Assembly (NCBI GenBank): GCA_905221605.1
Contig: CAJNDS010001057.1
Location: forward strand, 779,132 to 843,131
Reading direction: 5' to 3'
Length of the DNA: 64,000 nt
Source of the DNA: Symbiodinium natans
Lineage: Eukaryota > Sar > Dinophyceae > Suessiales > Symbiodiniaceae
The position numbers were made by a program, and so were the translations under genes. Shown piece after piece: positions 11,401 to 19,455 of this stretch. Positions within the stretch are counted from its first letter, which is position 1. Each line of letters begins with the position of its first letter. The notes under the pieces were generated by a model. That model was given only the letters and a program-made list of their open reading frames with translations, did not search any database and had not been told where the DNA came from.

Positions 11401-14400
11401 AGGACGAAGAGGCAGGGGGTGTAAAGAAGAGGGGCAGAAACTGGCAGGAGGTGATCAAGCCGGAGGAGATGCAGGAGAAAATCATGATTCCTCATTACAA
11501 GATGAACTATCGGATAGCCAGGCGTAGATCAACATGGGAGGCTGTAGTCGAGGCGGCCGAGGCGGGACAGAGTTGGATGATACACTCGGCGGATGGAGCT
11601 GTGATTAGAAACACATCGTGGGTGACGTGGACGCGGGACGAAGGTGAAGGAATAGGCGCGACCGTGTTTAACCCCATTGATTATCTCACACAGACCAAGA
11701 AGGCGGCCATCAGGGCTATGGTAGAACGGGACAAGGCTGAGGGAGATTACCATCCGAACCTGTATACTGAGGAGGCGGCACGAGGGAGAACGCAGTACTT
11801 TCCAGCCCACGAGCTCGTGAATGCACTCCTGGTGGATTCGCTGAGAGTGACACTTACGGATAGAGCGTCGAAGTTGTGTGCGTCGGCGATATTCAAGAAC
11901 TGGGTGCCACAGTTCGAACGGAGGGATAGGTTGATGGCTGAGCTGCACGCAGTGCAGGTACTGTTGGACGGAGTTGTGCGTAGTGCCAATCAGATGCCCA
12001 TGGTCCACCCACATATGATGTACGGATTAGCAACGCTAACGAAGTTGAGGGATTTCTATGCGGCCATGAGAGAGGCGGCGGAATTCTACGGACTTGGCTC
12101 GCGACCTCTGGGGACAATAGTTGCTGATGCATCAATGAAAGAGCCGATGCACCCTCTGGAAAGGCCAGAAATGATGGCGACGAATGTCAGGGATGTAATG
12201 AGATCGATGGCGTCTGCTCTGATCCTCACAGAGATGCCCGAAACGTGGGAGGGACTGACACTGGCGGAATATAAAGATAGACAAGAGAGGGCGGCTGTGG
12301 AGATGGATGAACAGGATAGACGAATGGGATGGGATAGAATGCGAGAAAGAGCAATGACGGGGCATGAGAGGAAGTACAACACCGCCGTCATACGACAGGA
12401 TCCAGACGACTCCAAGGCCGTGATGCTGAACATGTCATTGGTGGCGGCGAACCCGATTACTGCTCATCGTGCTCCGACCGCAAACATCAGATCCGATAGA
12501 GTGGAACATGGCAGAGACGTGCCAGGCGAGTTGAGGGCCGATAGGTTTCTGACCGGCGACATTGAGGCGGAGCCCACCCACAGGCCTTTCATGATACAGG
12601 CCGATAGAATGAGAGCATCGATGGAGAGTGTGGTGACGAAAATCATAGACGGAACGCTGATCAGCACACAAAAGGGAAAGGAGAACATGACCGACAGAGA
12701 GAGGCTCCAGGAAGCGGAGGACAGGATCAAACAACTGAAGTTTAGACTGACGAACGTTGCGGTAAGACTGGTCATGGTGGGATTGATAGACGAGGACGAG
12801 GATGACCCGCTGTGCGAGGAGTTTGACGAAGACTACGAGCGGAGGAAATACTACTCAGATGAAGAGTGGAAGAATATCAAGGAGGCAGAAGTACAGCTGG
12901 GCGAAAGGGATATCCTAGTAATGAGGAGGAGAGATCTGCGAGGTATGCCGAGGGAGGAGGTGGTCGCCAGGATGATAGCAAAACTGGCCGACAAGGTGTC
13001 TGAGGTTGAGAAGTGCAAATGGGTGATAGGCCGAATGGCAGAGGAGAGAATGGACAAAGCAGGGATAGCGGCAGAGGTGCGGGCGCGGGCGATAGAAGAC
13101 AAAGCAAAGATAGAGGACCTCAGCAGGCAGCTCGAAGATATGAAGGTTGAGCCCCGAGGGGGTGGACGGACCGATGTTGGGCACAAGGGAATAGAAAGTA
13201 TGCACGCTGAGAATGAATATCACAAGCTGAAGGAGGAGCTCGCTGTAGCCGTTCATGAGCGTGATCGACTGGCACGAAGGGTCGGAGAGCTCGAGACGGC
13301 GGCGGAGAACAACGCGAAGCTAACCGCAGAAGTCGAGGTACATTTGAGGGAAAGGAGAGAGGAACTGAGGAGAATCGGAGCCATCAACGAGATGCGAGAC
13401 GAATTCAGGGCGCTCCGGGATAGAATGGAGAAGACAGCGCTGAGCGGAAGTGGAGTCACCAGTAGTGAAGGCACGAGCGAAGAGAGCAAGATTGCCGGTG
13501 ATAGAAGAGTGAAAGAGTTGGAGTCCGAGCTGGAGGAGCTAAAGAAGGAATACAAGGCCACAAAGCAGGCTGGGCAAGAGCAGGGACAAGAGTTCTCGGA
13601 GTTAAAGAAGACGCTCCAGGAAACTGCCAAACGAAGGGATGACGAAGAGAAAGAGAGAGAAACAATGCGGAAGCAGGCCGAGGAGAACCTCAAGAAGTAC
13701 CAGGATAAGGAGAGTGAGCTTAGGGATAGCCTGCAAAAGATAGAGGAGAGAGAGGCCGCGCTGAAGGATGCGAGGGACAAGTTGGAACGGGCCGAAGAGC
13801 GCCTCAGAGGTTACCAAACCATGGACGACGAGCTTAAGGAGAGCCGACGTCGTGCGCAGGAAAGCGAAGCAGCTATGAAGAAAGCGATGGATAGAATTAG
13901 GCAGCTTGAGGATCAGCTCCCGAAGACCGAGAAGGAGAAGGACACCGAAGACCAGGGAGCGGAGAAGGATAGCCAGAAAGGAGCGACAACGCCGGACGTG
14001 AAGACGGATCCGGATCCGACCAAGGATAGTCAGGAGCCCGACAAGATGGATGACGAGCATGCCGCAGCTGATGATAGTATGAACACCGTCGACCCGAAGA
14101 CTAGTGCCGGAACGACGAACTATGAGAGTGCGATTCCCGAGAGCGCGAGGAATTTTGGAGGTCCGATAGAGCAGTATTCGTTGGGAGGCCGTGCGGCCAT
14201 GGTGGAGCTTGACAACCCGGTTAAGGGCGCCCGAATATACAAGGTGAAAGAGAACTTTGAGGTGGGCCGTGACACCAGCAGTACGGAGGAGCGGGGATAC
14301 GGAATGGCAGCATCGAAGAGTTTAAAAGGAATTATGGACTCGGCCGGAATCAAACGAGAACAAGTCGAGAAGATCAAGGGTGACGAGGAGGCAGAGTGGA

Positions 14401-17400
14401 GATTTCAAGAGGACCTGATAAGGAGAGCCAAAGCAGACAAGAGGGACATCGAGGACAAACCCGGAATGAGCCGAATGAGTAGGAGTTTCCGAGAGATACA
14501 ACGAAGGAATGCGGCAGTAATGGGGGAAATCAACAAGAAGGTCATGTTGCAGACGTCTAACACCGTGAAGGGGGATCCGGCTCATGGAAGGTGGGAGCTG
14601 ACGTTGATTCCTACGGGCAATCGCGATGCAGACGGAAACGAGATGATGAGGAATAGTGACGAGGAGGTGATGCTATTGCCGATAGTGGAGCAGACAACGA
14701 GGGTGGAGAATCTAGAGAAGTACAAGATGGTACTTGAAAGGATAGTCTCGCAGCTCGCAGAGGAGACGAGGATGGTAATGGGGATAGAAAAGGGAAAGCC
14801 AGAGGAGCTAGTTACGGCGACGGGAGTATCTAATGACTCGGTAACGACGTGGACAGGTGCCACGCTGAATGAGCTAGGAATCAAAGGAGAAGTGACCGAG
14901 ATAGAAAAGCCGTACCCTGCGAATGTGTACATTGAGATGGCAAGAATAGTGGCGGAATTGGCAGCGTGGGGAGGAGATGCGTACCCGGTACAAAGGGGCG
15001 ACAGGAGGAATATGAGAAGAAGCACGCAGGAGGCGATGCTAGATGGATCAGAGATCGATAAAGGAAACGGGATTGAGTATGCGCTGTGGGCGGAACAACA
15101 CCACGGAGGAGGGATAGCCTGGTCAAGGATCAGAAAAGAAGTCGACGAGAGATCTTTGTATAGGCTCAGGAGAGGCGACGAGTACAGAATCGCTTACTTG
15201 TCACAGTTTTACGGGATAGAAATCACCAGCAAAGTGTATAGATGTCCAAAGACCAAGGAGCTGAAGGTGGGCATCCCATTGGCAGTGAGACCCACGAGTG
15301 GAATGAGGATGCCGAGGAACGTGGCGATGCTGAAGAGTTGGGCTGGAGACAGAGTGGAGGGACAGAAAGAAGAGCGGGAGTCTCTGTGGTTCAGGCTGCA
15401 CCCGGCTGATCTTCCATGCACCGGATACATGGTGGTGGGTGACGCGCAGTGGCAAGAATACGCGAAGGACGGAATAGTTTGGCCAGAGGCAGGGCATAGC
15501 GGAGTGATAGTGGAAGGATGGCATCGGGACGACATGAGGAATCCTTTGCGAGGGTCGCAGATGACGCTCAAGGCACACTGGACGAAGTACTCTGTTGAGC
15601 CATCGGACATGAGCAGCATACATGGGCTAGAATTTCCACAAGGAGGGATGCCGGAATGGCTATACGACTCGCTTAGATTGGCGGCTGTGCGAGGTAGAAG
15701 AATCGGAATAGCGATAGACATGAGGATGTTCACACTAATCGGAGGCGACGTGGTGGTAACAAGAAGTGGGCGCTTCATGCTCCTCGGGCCAGTACCAATG
15801 GCATGTTGGAAAGCAGTTTGGTTCGAGGACACCTACACGGCTCTGTACATGCGTGATTGCGAGCTGGACATGTTAGCCGATGACAGAGGAGACCCACAAG
15901 TGAACAGGGATAGACTATCAACGACATTGGGGACAGATGAATACCGGGAGAGAGTGAGATGGATAATGGCGGAAATGACGGAGGAGTGCGTGCATTGCCT
16001 GGCATGCCACTGTAGAATGGCGAAAGGGATAGTGATCTGCCCGATGTGTTGCAAGCCTATGCCATCCTACCCGGACTACCTGATGGGGATGAATTTGTGG
16101 GAAATCACGGATAGAAAGGCGACTATGGGAAGAAAGACGATGTGGAAGACCAAGCTACAGGAAGCCCTCGACCGCGCAGGGATTAAAGTCCCGTTCAGAA
16201 TGGTGGCCGAAAGGATAGACATGATAGAACGGGACGTGGTGGCAGGGATACTGGCGAGCTTGAACCCCGCAGAAGACTGGTACTTAGGTTTTAGGGCTGG
16301 ATTGTGGCCTGAGTACGAGATCGCAGCGTCACGACCGGGGGTATACAGGTTCGCTATGGAAGAGGCGGCGATTCATGCGATGATGTTGGATAGAGAGCTG
16401 GCAACATCGTTCGGGAAGATTCTGAACTTTGAGTACAATCAGAGTGGCACAGATCACTCGGGAATAGTGGATGCGCCAGATTTCCAGCAAGCCCTTGAGA
16501 CGGTTGCGGCACGCGCTGTAGTGACAGCGAGGCAGAGGTTCTTCTCCATGCATGCAGGGTGTCTGAGGAGAGGAGGGCAGTTTATGAGTTATCAGTTGCT
16601 GATAGCTATGGCCGCAGGTTTTAACTCGCCGTTATGGGGGAACAACGCTTGGGCGAAAAGCACGAGGGACATGATGGTGCAGACTGCAAATAGTTGCCTG
16701 GAGATCATGGAGAGGATAGTTGCAGAAACAAAGCGAGATCCCACTCAACCCATGGCGAAGCACATGAAGTTTGACACCGAAGGGATACCATTCAACGCGA
16801 CATGGGGAGAGATTAAGGGGAAGAAGAACAAGCTTCATGGATATAGCCATGCTGCTGGATCTGCTATTCGGAACCTAGGGCTACGAAGAGAGAGGTCGGA
16901 GACTGGGCCGGTGAATGAGGTATACTGGTGCTCAGTACCGATGGGAGGAATGATGATGAACTGGGCTTCGATGGGAGTAGCCGGACATTCTCGTGACGAG
17001 GCGCAGCCGGAGGCGCGTGCGGCTAATGCGGGCACGGCATATCCAATTGCCGGGGTAAGCCTAGTGGAGCTGAACGAGAAGGGGTGGCCAAAAAGGATAG
17101 AATCGAAAGGTACGAGAACCGTCGATGTGGAGCTTAGGGACGAGACGGGGAAGAGACAAGAGCCACTGACCAGGGCAGAAAGTTCGAGTCCAATCCAACT
17201 GAAAGAGAGAGGTGGGGCGAGAGCCGATGGTGCTGAGCCCAAAGCGAGGACCCGATCACCTCTGGATAGGGAGAGAAGGGATATCATCAGGTGGCCGAAG
17301 TACGCCATGAGTGATGATAGTTCGGTGAGAAGCTCATCACTCGGTTGGGGAAAAGGGCGGGATAGAGATAGAGCCGATGATCGAGGAGGCAGATACGGAT

Positions 17401-17714
17401 GGATGCCAACTGTACCCAGGTTCGCGGAAGGGACGAAGATGGCGGATAGAGGAAGAGGAAAGGGCTCTCTGCTAGAGAGAACTCGGGCACAAAGAGGTGG
17501 CCACGTCACTGGTCCCGAAACAGAAGACGAGTCAGCGATGAGCGAAGCGCTCAACCCGGAATTCAGAGGCACTGAGACGACATCAACCAACCGGGCAAAC
17601 ATGGGCGTTGAGACAGGTGACGATGCAAGTGATGCATCTGCGGGTGATCCTGTGAAAGGAAAGGGAAAGCATGGAAGGCCGCTGATGTGGAGACCGCGAC
17701 GTGATCGCCAATGA
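5289..17714 (+). CDS. Giant 4,141-aa ORF of unknown function (possible ART-like segment, two zinc clusters, coiled coil)
   Basis: This 12.4-kb frame is open without interruption, while pol upstream is frameshifted. Seen, with rough residues: WIFHGTSLEALWS at 93-105, then GCWFG, ASYSTWHSL and WIVRVLAGF up to about 165, an arrangement like the His/Tyr blocks of ADP-ribosyltransferase folds (weak); an acidic then Lys/Glu-rich region at 860-985; Cys/His cluster CWGYHCHAC with CPVCEKEL near 1,633-1,675; a long heptad-like coiled coil at about 2,470-2,880; a second Cys/His cluster CVHCLACHC with CPMCCKPM near 3,565-3,595; and a basic, Ser/Arg-rich tail from about 3,940. I recognise no polymerase or helicase. 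It may be an accessory replication, packaging or structural protein of the element. The ATG at 5289 is the first in frame but the true start is uncertain, because this frame overlaps the preceding ORF by 152 bases. Confidence 0.7.
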   Translation: MANAANGQMKEYLDTLSWQIGGPTSVLHLLHWSLAEEVVAFPEVQADGGIKDVKEHFTDSRCMWVPTKAEYAGAEKLNQEMSVGNEEFNVPGWIFHGTSLEALWSMIASGGIDRSHPLVTWTTGAPSVNDSAGCWFGRSICGTASYSTWHSLGNGWIVRVLAGFRRIGKNVKMDVGTRRSSVPDGQIRMDVDRVEIDGVLFCFMRATKVVGHALICRPKHPGLGANSHLMREMSALMEKHPQGVERLYWRYHLEKRAIIGPARGPLPERPVDWKMEHEFLHREGDENVTKVVEQPTGSRSGLIELMRGWIAELPSYYPVDSEWANVIRLLEYMGIEAPMATGHDSAVVKMPWRSFVGPAIYRRCVESSGIEEKVMESANKATHHIGKVLEMADVGSIVLGIEKAPRKYGWNRPEDVDQSWAFEAQAWAAIIGIGMGGVGGRLMEPALSSELESAVETYEWMFDIATAFHERKAAELVTWWAEGMKPPLQLRCSADQKTYVHIIIPEGIEGVSNKKNPASPGEVREWIALLLKAHGDYGKAAESMSFMTHKLTGTQEMTYQGAYKKVQEVCKECVSKGMGGNQVTNIVVVLAPAGMAAGNARRAIDEVRRFETMDDDTKTKVARETRETIRKVNANVIWVGPGNFEENGFPTNHRVREEAKELIRAGEAMDKLMKKSGIITLPWNVMRTAFPRMGVDAGKLYISAGRTFGFWAQILFISMFGMMWPTPRDMELYDRETSAIREVISEEGRDSIGEVGVWLRRWIEVAKADRSLKTKVIVPETKITGATESLRTSDRQGVYTEMAARIDESVWKTMCGKSEAHCVSAGDRGSWHRMKVIIYTAAGFHMKDPEYQALRAMAAIGQMKAMADDAEMMEDDAESDGEEDDAMGEDRPENQSAREGDASITEECKEGSDGGFATVRSRSEQKKAKKEDREAKKRKELLESAQELANQRQEKQARDEKRKSAGEKAGDGRDGGALRGTAGIGDQGDRPPAPPVPTRGDTKGAVMQAPRWKGGAGTGSNIKTLSDLKSEQEYSDRERQQETRSRDSGEGPMVIGSGGTVGVVADGKELDRVECVGTGESGGILRLRMEEEGSPVIEAPWPRNTKAGQVLGEGHLIEMQHWIRCYGAPPMAWTTIVVQVIRRMIRATCPREVTDEITPKEVYDVVKAGIYDSQVLSGTRPGAEPSYTGIALGTLMRSRILNVESNVGGMRKWVEQFYRGWMGMNGILGTVPELRADGGRLGRPGHKPTSISPPPSEPRVKPTSNDADEIEVEMRWTIYNVMIEPETLSLGYEELEMLWETKLFEVVQRAGEHLIDRVMTRMEAGTGGYPDSMDVADMVEEVTKQGFGSETGGITPLNNIEFSNYVVRIWLAKFVRTMILEDMKFPREWANTMAWWIAQNMMLVKPETDIVEIIGNDSTLFEEIISSMRRIESMGQGYPADYYRWLEEIKEDALKEALKGRRSATGIRPEPLDSVAEAEEHGVNAREAKDAAMQIDAGGEMNKPESPDMDSKMEGVEAHEAMEPDSENERGQGFSELFGHGVDTIADREEDSHVARQNPEIYRRVVEDVWNQKHNFPFPWLDEARAERDELVKKMTDVVHERVTRENPIEESNTRGSGIHSFSEPVEWLRRICWGYHCHACFAWWLGYTGVDSNGEAFPCEGAVCPVCEKELGQVGKYSTLVKGRPPSVVLAAIVQNSYLPEYDPRRIVARLTERLAAEGMPWEEIDLFEPHELMVAAGIVVVDKPEAKLDFMDVIMTLGKIATDESGVLPEWNLDRCLERPQAPELMEDSVEPDARRRLRMAAASLRESPNWREEIQAIARDYRVEGMGFWRANPDVRREQWRRATEIAIERRASNLGPMELDRELRAQRVREVTQRLGPEVSDRLLIRGVNFSIFNLEDLMYKVLKDVTIEDLMAGLNSAGAGTVAAEIKKRIEQHQGRRPEFANITNMKLGEVVRKQYQEQLELKFRPEDIQRWKPDRRREEIKKLPLWARCTMQRILLGGIRDKGANPSRIERRLYAYLQLIDFTLAEECNEPEDEEAGGVKKRGRNWQEVIKPEEMQEKIMIPHYKMNYRIARRRSTWEAVVEAAEAGQSWMIHSADGAVIRNTSWVTWTRDEGEGIGATVFNPIDYLTQTKKAAIRAMVERDKAEGDYHPNLYTEEAARGRTQYFPAHELVNALLVDSLRVTLTDRASKLCASAIFKNWVPQFERRDRLMAELHAVQVLLDGVVRSANQMPMVHPHMMYGLATLTKLRDFYAAMREAAEFYGLGSRPLGTIVADASMKEPMHPLERPEMMATNVRDVMRSMASALILTEMPETWEGLTLAEYKDRQERAAVEMDEQDRRMGWDRMRERAMTGHERKYNTAVIRQDPDDSKAVMLNMSLVAANPITAHRAPTANIRSDRVEHGRDVPGELRADRFLTGDIEAEPTHRPFMIQADRMRASMESVVTKIIDGTLISTQKGKENMTDRERLQEAEDRIKQLKFRLTNVAVRLVMVGLIDEDEDDPLCEEFDEDYERRKYYSDEEWKNIKEAEVQLGERDILVMRRRDLRGMPREEVVARMIAKLADKVSEVEKCKWVIGRMAEERMDKAGIAAEVRARAIEDKAKIEDLSRQLEDMKVEPRGGGRTDVGHKGIESMHAENEYHKLKEELAVAVHERDRLARRVGELETAAENNAKLTAEVEVHLRERREELRRIGAINEMRDEFRALRDRMEKTALSGSGVTSSEGTSEESKIAGDRRVKELESELEELKKEYKATKQAGQEQGQEFSELKKTLQETAKRRDDEEKERETMRKQAEENLKKYQDKESELRDSLQKIEEREAALKDARDKLERAEERLRGYQTMDDELKESRRRAQESEAAMKKAMDRIRQLEDQLPKTEKEKDTEDQGAEKDSQKGATTPDVKTDPDPTKDSQEPDKMDDEHAAADDSMNTVDPKTSAGTTNYESAIPESARNFGGPIEQYSLGGRAAMVELDNPVKGARIYKVKENFEVGRDTSSTEERGYGMAASKSLKGIMDSAGIKREQVEKIKGDEEAEWRFQEDLIRRAKADKRDIEDKPGMSRMSRSFREIQRRNAAVMGEINKKVMLQTSNTVKGDPAHGRWELTLIPTGNRDADGNEMMRNSDEEVMLLPIVEQTTRVENLEKYKMVLERIVSQLAEETRMVMGIEKGKPEELVTATGVSNDSVTTWTGATLNELGIKGEVTEIEKPYPANVYIEMARIVAELAAWGGDAYPVQRGDRRNMRRSTQEAMLDGSEIDKGNGIEYALWAEQHHGGGIAWSRIRKEVDERSLYRLRRGDEYRIAYLSQFYGIEITSKVYRCPKTKELKVGIPLAVRPTSGMRMPRNVAMLKSWAGDRVEGQKEERESLWFRLHPADLPCTGYMVVGDAQWQEYAKDGIVWPEAGHSGVIVEGWHRDDMRNPLRGSQMTLKAHWTKYSVEPSDMSSIHGLEFPQGGMPEWLYDSLRLAAVRGRRIGIAIDMRMFTLIGGDVVVTRSGRFMLLGPVPMACWKAVWFEDTYTALYMRDCELDMLADDRGDPQVNRDRLSTTLGTDEYRERVRWIMAEMTEECVHCLACHCRMAKGIVICPMCCKPMPSYPDYLMGMNLWEITDRKATMGRKTMWKTKLQEALDRAGIKVPFRMVAERIDMIERDVVAGILASLNPAEDWYLGFRAGLWPEYEIAASRPGVYRFAMEEAAIHAMMLDRELATSFGKILNFEYNQSGTDHSGIVDAPDFQQALETVAARAVVTARQRFFSMHAGCLRRGGQFMSYQLLIAMAAGFNSPLWGNNAWAKSTRDMMVQTANSCLEIMERIVAETKRDPTQPMAKHMKFDTEGIPFNATWGEIKGKKNKLHGYSHAAGSAIRNLGLRRERSETGPVNEVYWCSVPMGGMMMNWASMGVAGHSRDEAQPEARAANAGTAYPIAGVSLVELNEKGWPKRIESKGTRTVDVELRDETGKRQEPLTRAESSSPIQLKERGGARADGAEPKARTRSPLDRERRDIIRWPKYAMSDDSSVRSSSLGWGKGRDRDRADDRGGRYGWMPTVPRFAEGTKMADRGRGKGSLLERTRAQRGGHVTGPETEDESAMSEALNPEFRGTETTSTNRANMGVETGDDASDASAGDPVKGKGKHGRPLMWRPRRDRQ

Positions 17715-19140
17715 GATGAAGCATGATGAAATGGCGACGAGCGGGGATAGGACGAAAGCACAAAGCTGCCTAGTCACCAATGGCTCGGCGTGAGGGATAG
17801 AATGGGACATGCAAAGTCATGTGCCCGGGCCATGGCTGGTGGCGCACGCGGGGGGATAGAGCGGATGGATGGCGCAGGATGAGATGAGTGGGTGAACGGC
17901 TGTCGTGAGACTCTGGTGCAGGGCTTGGCTAGCCACCAATAAGACCCTGCGGCGGAAGCTTCTGGGAAGGCCTGGCTCGCCACCAATAAGACCTTCACAT
18001 GAGGAGATCAGAAAACAAAGTCGAGAAGAGGAGAAAAGAACAGAATGGGCATGGCTAATCACCAGTGAGTCCCCACGGAGAAGATCGCATACAAGAGTGA
18101 AGGGATAGAAGCGTGGGAACTACATTGACATCGAGGAGTACTGATCAAGAGTGAGGCCTTACCCAGGATAGCTATGGAGAAGATGAACTGAGCCGGGTGA
18201 TGAAATGGATAGAAGCGACGCTTGATTTTCCAAGAATGCGACGGATAGACAATTTTACTACGTGGAATAGACGTGAGGGCACGAAGTGTAGCCAAGAGCC
18301 ACGGACTGGTGGTTTGTGCTACTGCGATGAATGTCGAGGTTAGCGGATGGCGGTGTTGCTTCCGAGGATAGCTGGAGTGATCGCCGTAATCGCGGGTGGT
18401 GGTGGGCGCCCTAAAGGGGCTGGCGATCAGGTCGGCTATGCCTCCTGCGTTCTTGTTTTGCCTGAAGCTAACCGGGATAGAAGTCGCGAATTCATCGATT
18501 TTCTGACCGCTGAGTGCGTCCCGAAAACGGGGGGTGTTTAGCACAAAGAGGTCAGGTCAATTCCATGGGGTGCTGTTTAGATGTACATGTAACTTTTGGG
18601 TTTGGGCCTGGGATAGAAGCCGACTTCTTCGTGGACAAGCCGGAATAGAGGACGAGACTTTGTGTCCGTTCGCAACTGTAAGCTGCTCAAGAAGGGCCCT
18701 TCTAGTATTGTAGCAGCCGAACTTGTACAGTTTTCGCCCCCGTGGATAGTATTCCTGTACGTCGTGGACTTGATTGGCCAACTCGCATCCGGAGGAAAGA
18801 GGAGCCAAAAGGGTCGGGCGTTGACGAGGAATAGATCCTTTTCCCTAACCTCGGGATAGTTATCTGTTCTCTTTACAACTCATAGCCGGAGGCCGGAGGA
18901 TACTGAGGGCAGGTGGCTGTTCAGGTGAATATCGGGATAGGTGTACAACACGCAGCCGGACGGCTAGTGGATACATCTAGAGCGATAGGTTACCACCCCC
19001 TGGAGATAGCAACTCTGGGGATCCTTCCGATAGTTAACGTCGGGAGTGGCTTGGAATACTTGGCTAGCTACCTCGTGTTCCCCGTTGACAGGGATACTGT
19101 TACTTCTGGTGCAACATTACAACCTACAACTGTAAATATA
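17715..19140 (+). other. 3' non-coding tail of the giant element
   Basis: No convincing gene is present. I count 16 GATAG on the + strand here and essentially no CTATC, so the oligonucleotide bias of the coding part continues into non-coding DNA. The last clear copies are near 18,983, 19,005 and 19,029. The sequence becomes T/A-rich around 19,110-19,150, which may mark the element end. No LTR or inverted repeat end was identified. Confidence 0.5.
17925..18075 (+). repeat. Short degenerate repeats GGCTxGCCACCAATAAGACC
   Basis: Near-identical copies occur at about 17,932 and 17,975 (GCCACCAATAAGACC in both). A weaker copy is at about 18,054 (TCACCAGTGAGTCC), and a partial one is at about 17,770 (GTCACCAATGGCTCGG). 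Their spacing is irregular and they lie only in the non-coding tail, so they could be RNA structural or protein-binding elements of the retroelement transcript. Function is unknown. Confidence 0.45.
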
Positions 19141-19328
19141 CAACTTCTTTCTCCTCGTGTGGCCTGAGCTAGTTACTGGAGCGGGTTGCGCAAGTTTTCA
19201 TTGGTTTGGACACTTCGCACAGGACTCTCCCCACCAGGATCGTCAATGGTTTAAGTCATGAATCCCGGCTTTTCTTTCACCCCAACCCCTCCTTCCCCCC
19301 CTTTCCCCGCCTCACAGCTTCCACCCAG

Positions 19329-19455
19329 GCACTTCTGCGCCTGCGAGCCGTGTGTCAAGCGCTGCTTGGCGCCCTCGCGGCGGGTCTGCCCCATCTGCCG
19401 CAAGCCTGCTCGGCGCCACTTGGGCTTCCGCTCGCAAGGCCTATGTGGGTTTTAA
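19329..19455 (+). CDS. Orphan exon: C-terminal half of a RING finger
   Basis: After a strong pyrimidine tract (19,276-19,312) and a CCCAG|G acceptor, the frame reads HFCACEPCVKRCLAPSRR and then VCPICRKPARR. This is the His-Cys...CPxC half of a C3HC4 RING, typical of E3 ubiquitin ligases. The first Cys pair must lie in an upstream exon that is not in the flanking ~130 bases, and the giant element occupies the upstream DNA. The frame ends at TAA 19,453-19,455, but an AAG|GC donor near 19,438 could instead splice onward to the coiled-coil exons downstream. So this is either the end of a RING gene cut off by the element or one exon of a longer gene. Confidence 0.55.

Larger units (their letters stand above)
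1..19140 (+). mobile_element. Giant Ty1/copia-like retroelement (left end outside window)
   Basis: The + strand carries, in order, integrase core remnants, a copia-class reverse transcriptase, RNase H, a 492-aa unknown ORF, a 4,141-aa ORF and a 1.4-kb non-coding tail. I treat these as one unit because all share a strong + strand excess of GATAG (often GGGATAG) that disappears after about 19,035, and because all coding is purine-rich and on one strand. No LTR pair can be seen since the left end is missing. At about 19 kb or more it would be far longer than a usual copia element of 5-9 kb. Alternatives are a nested composite of two elements, or a host gene that captured a pol fragment. Confidence 0.6.

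Noticed and set aside
12851-14060. Long minus-strand open frames opposite the coiled-coil region of the giant ORF
   Set aside because: They are Ser/Leu-rich mirror frames of purine-rich coding DNA; the + strand frame has recognisable heptads.
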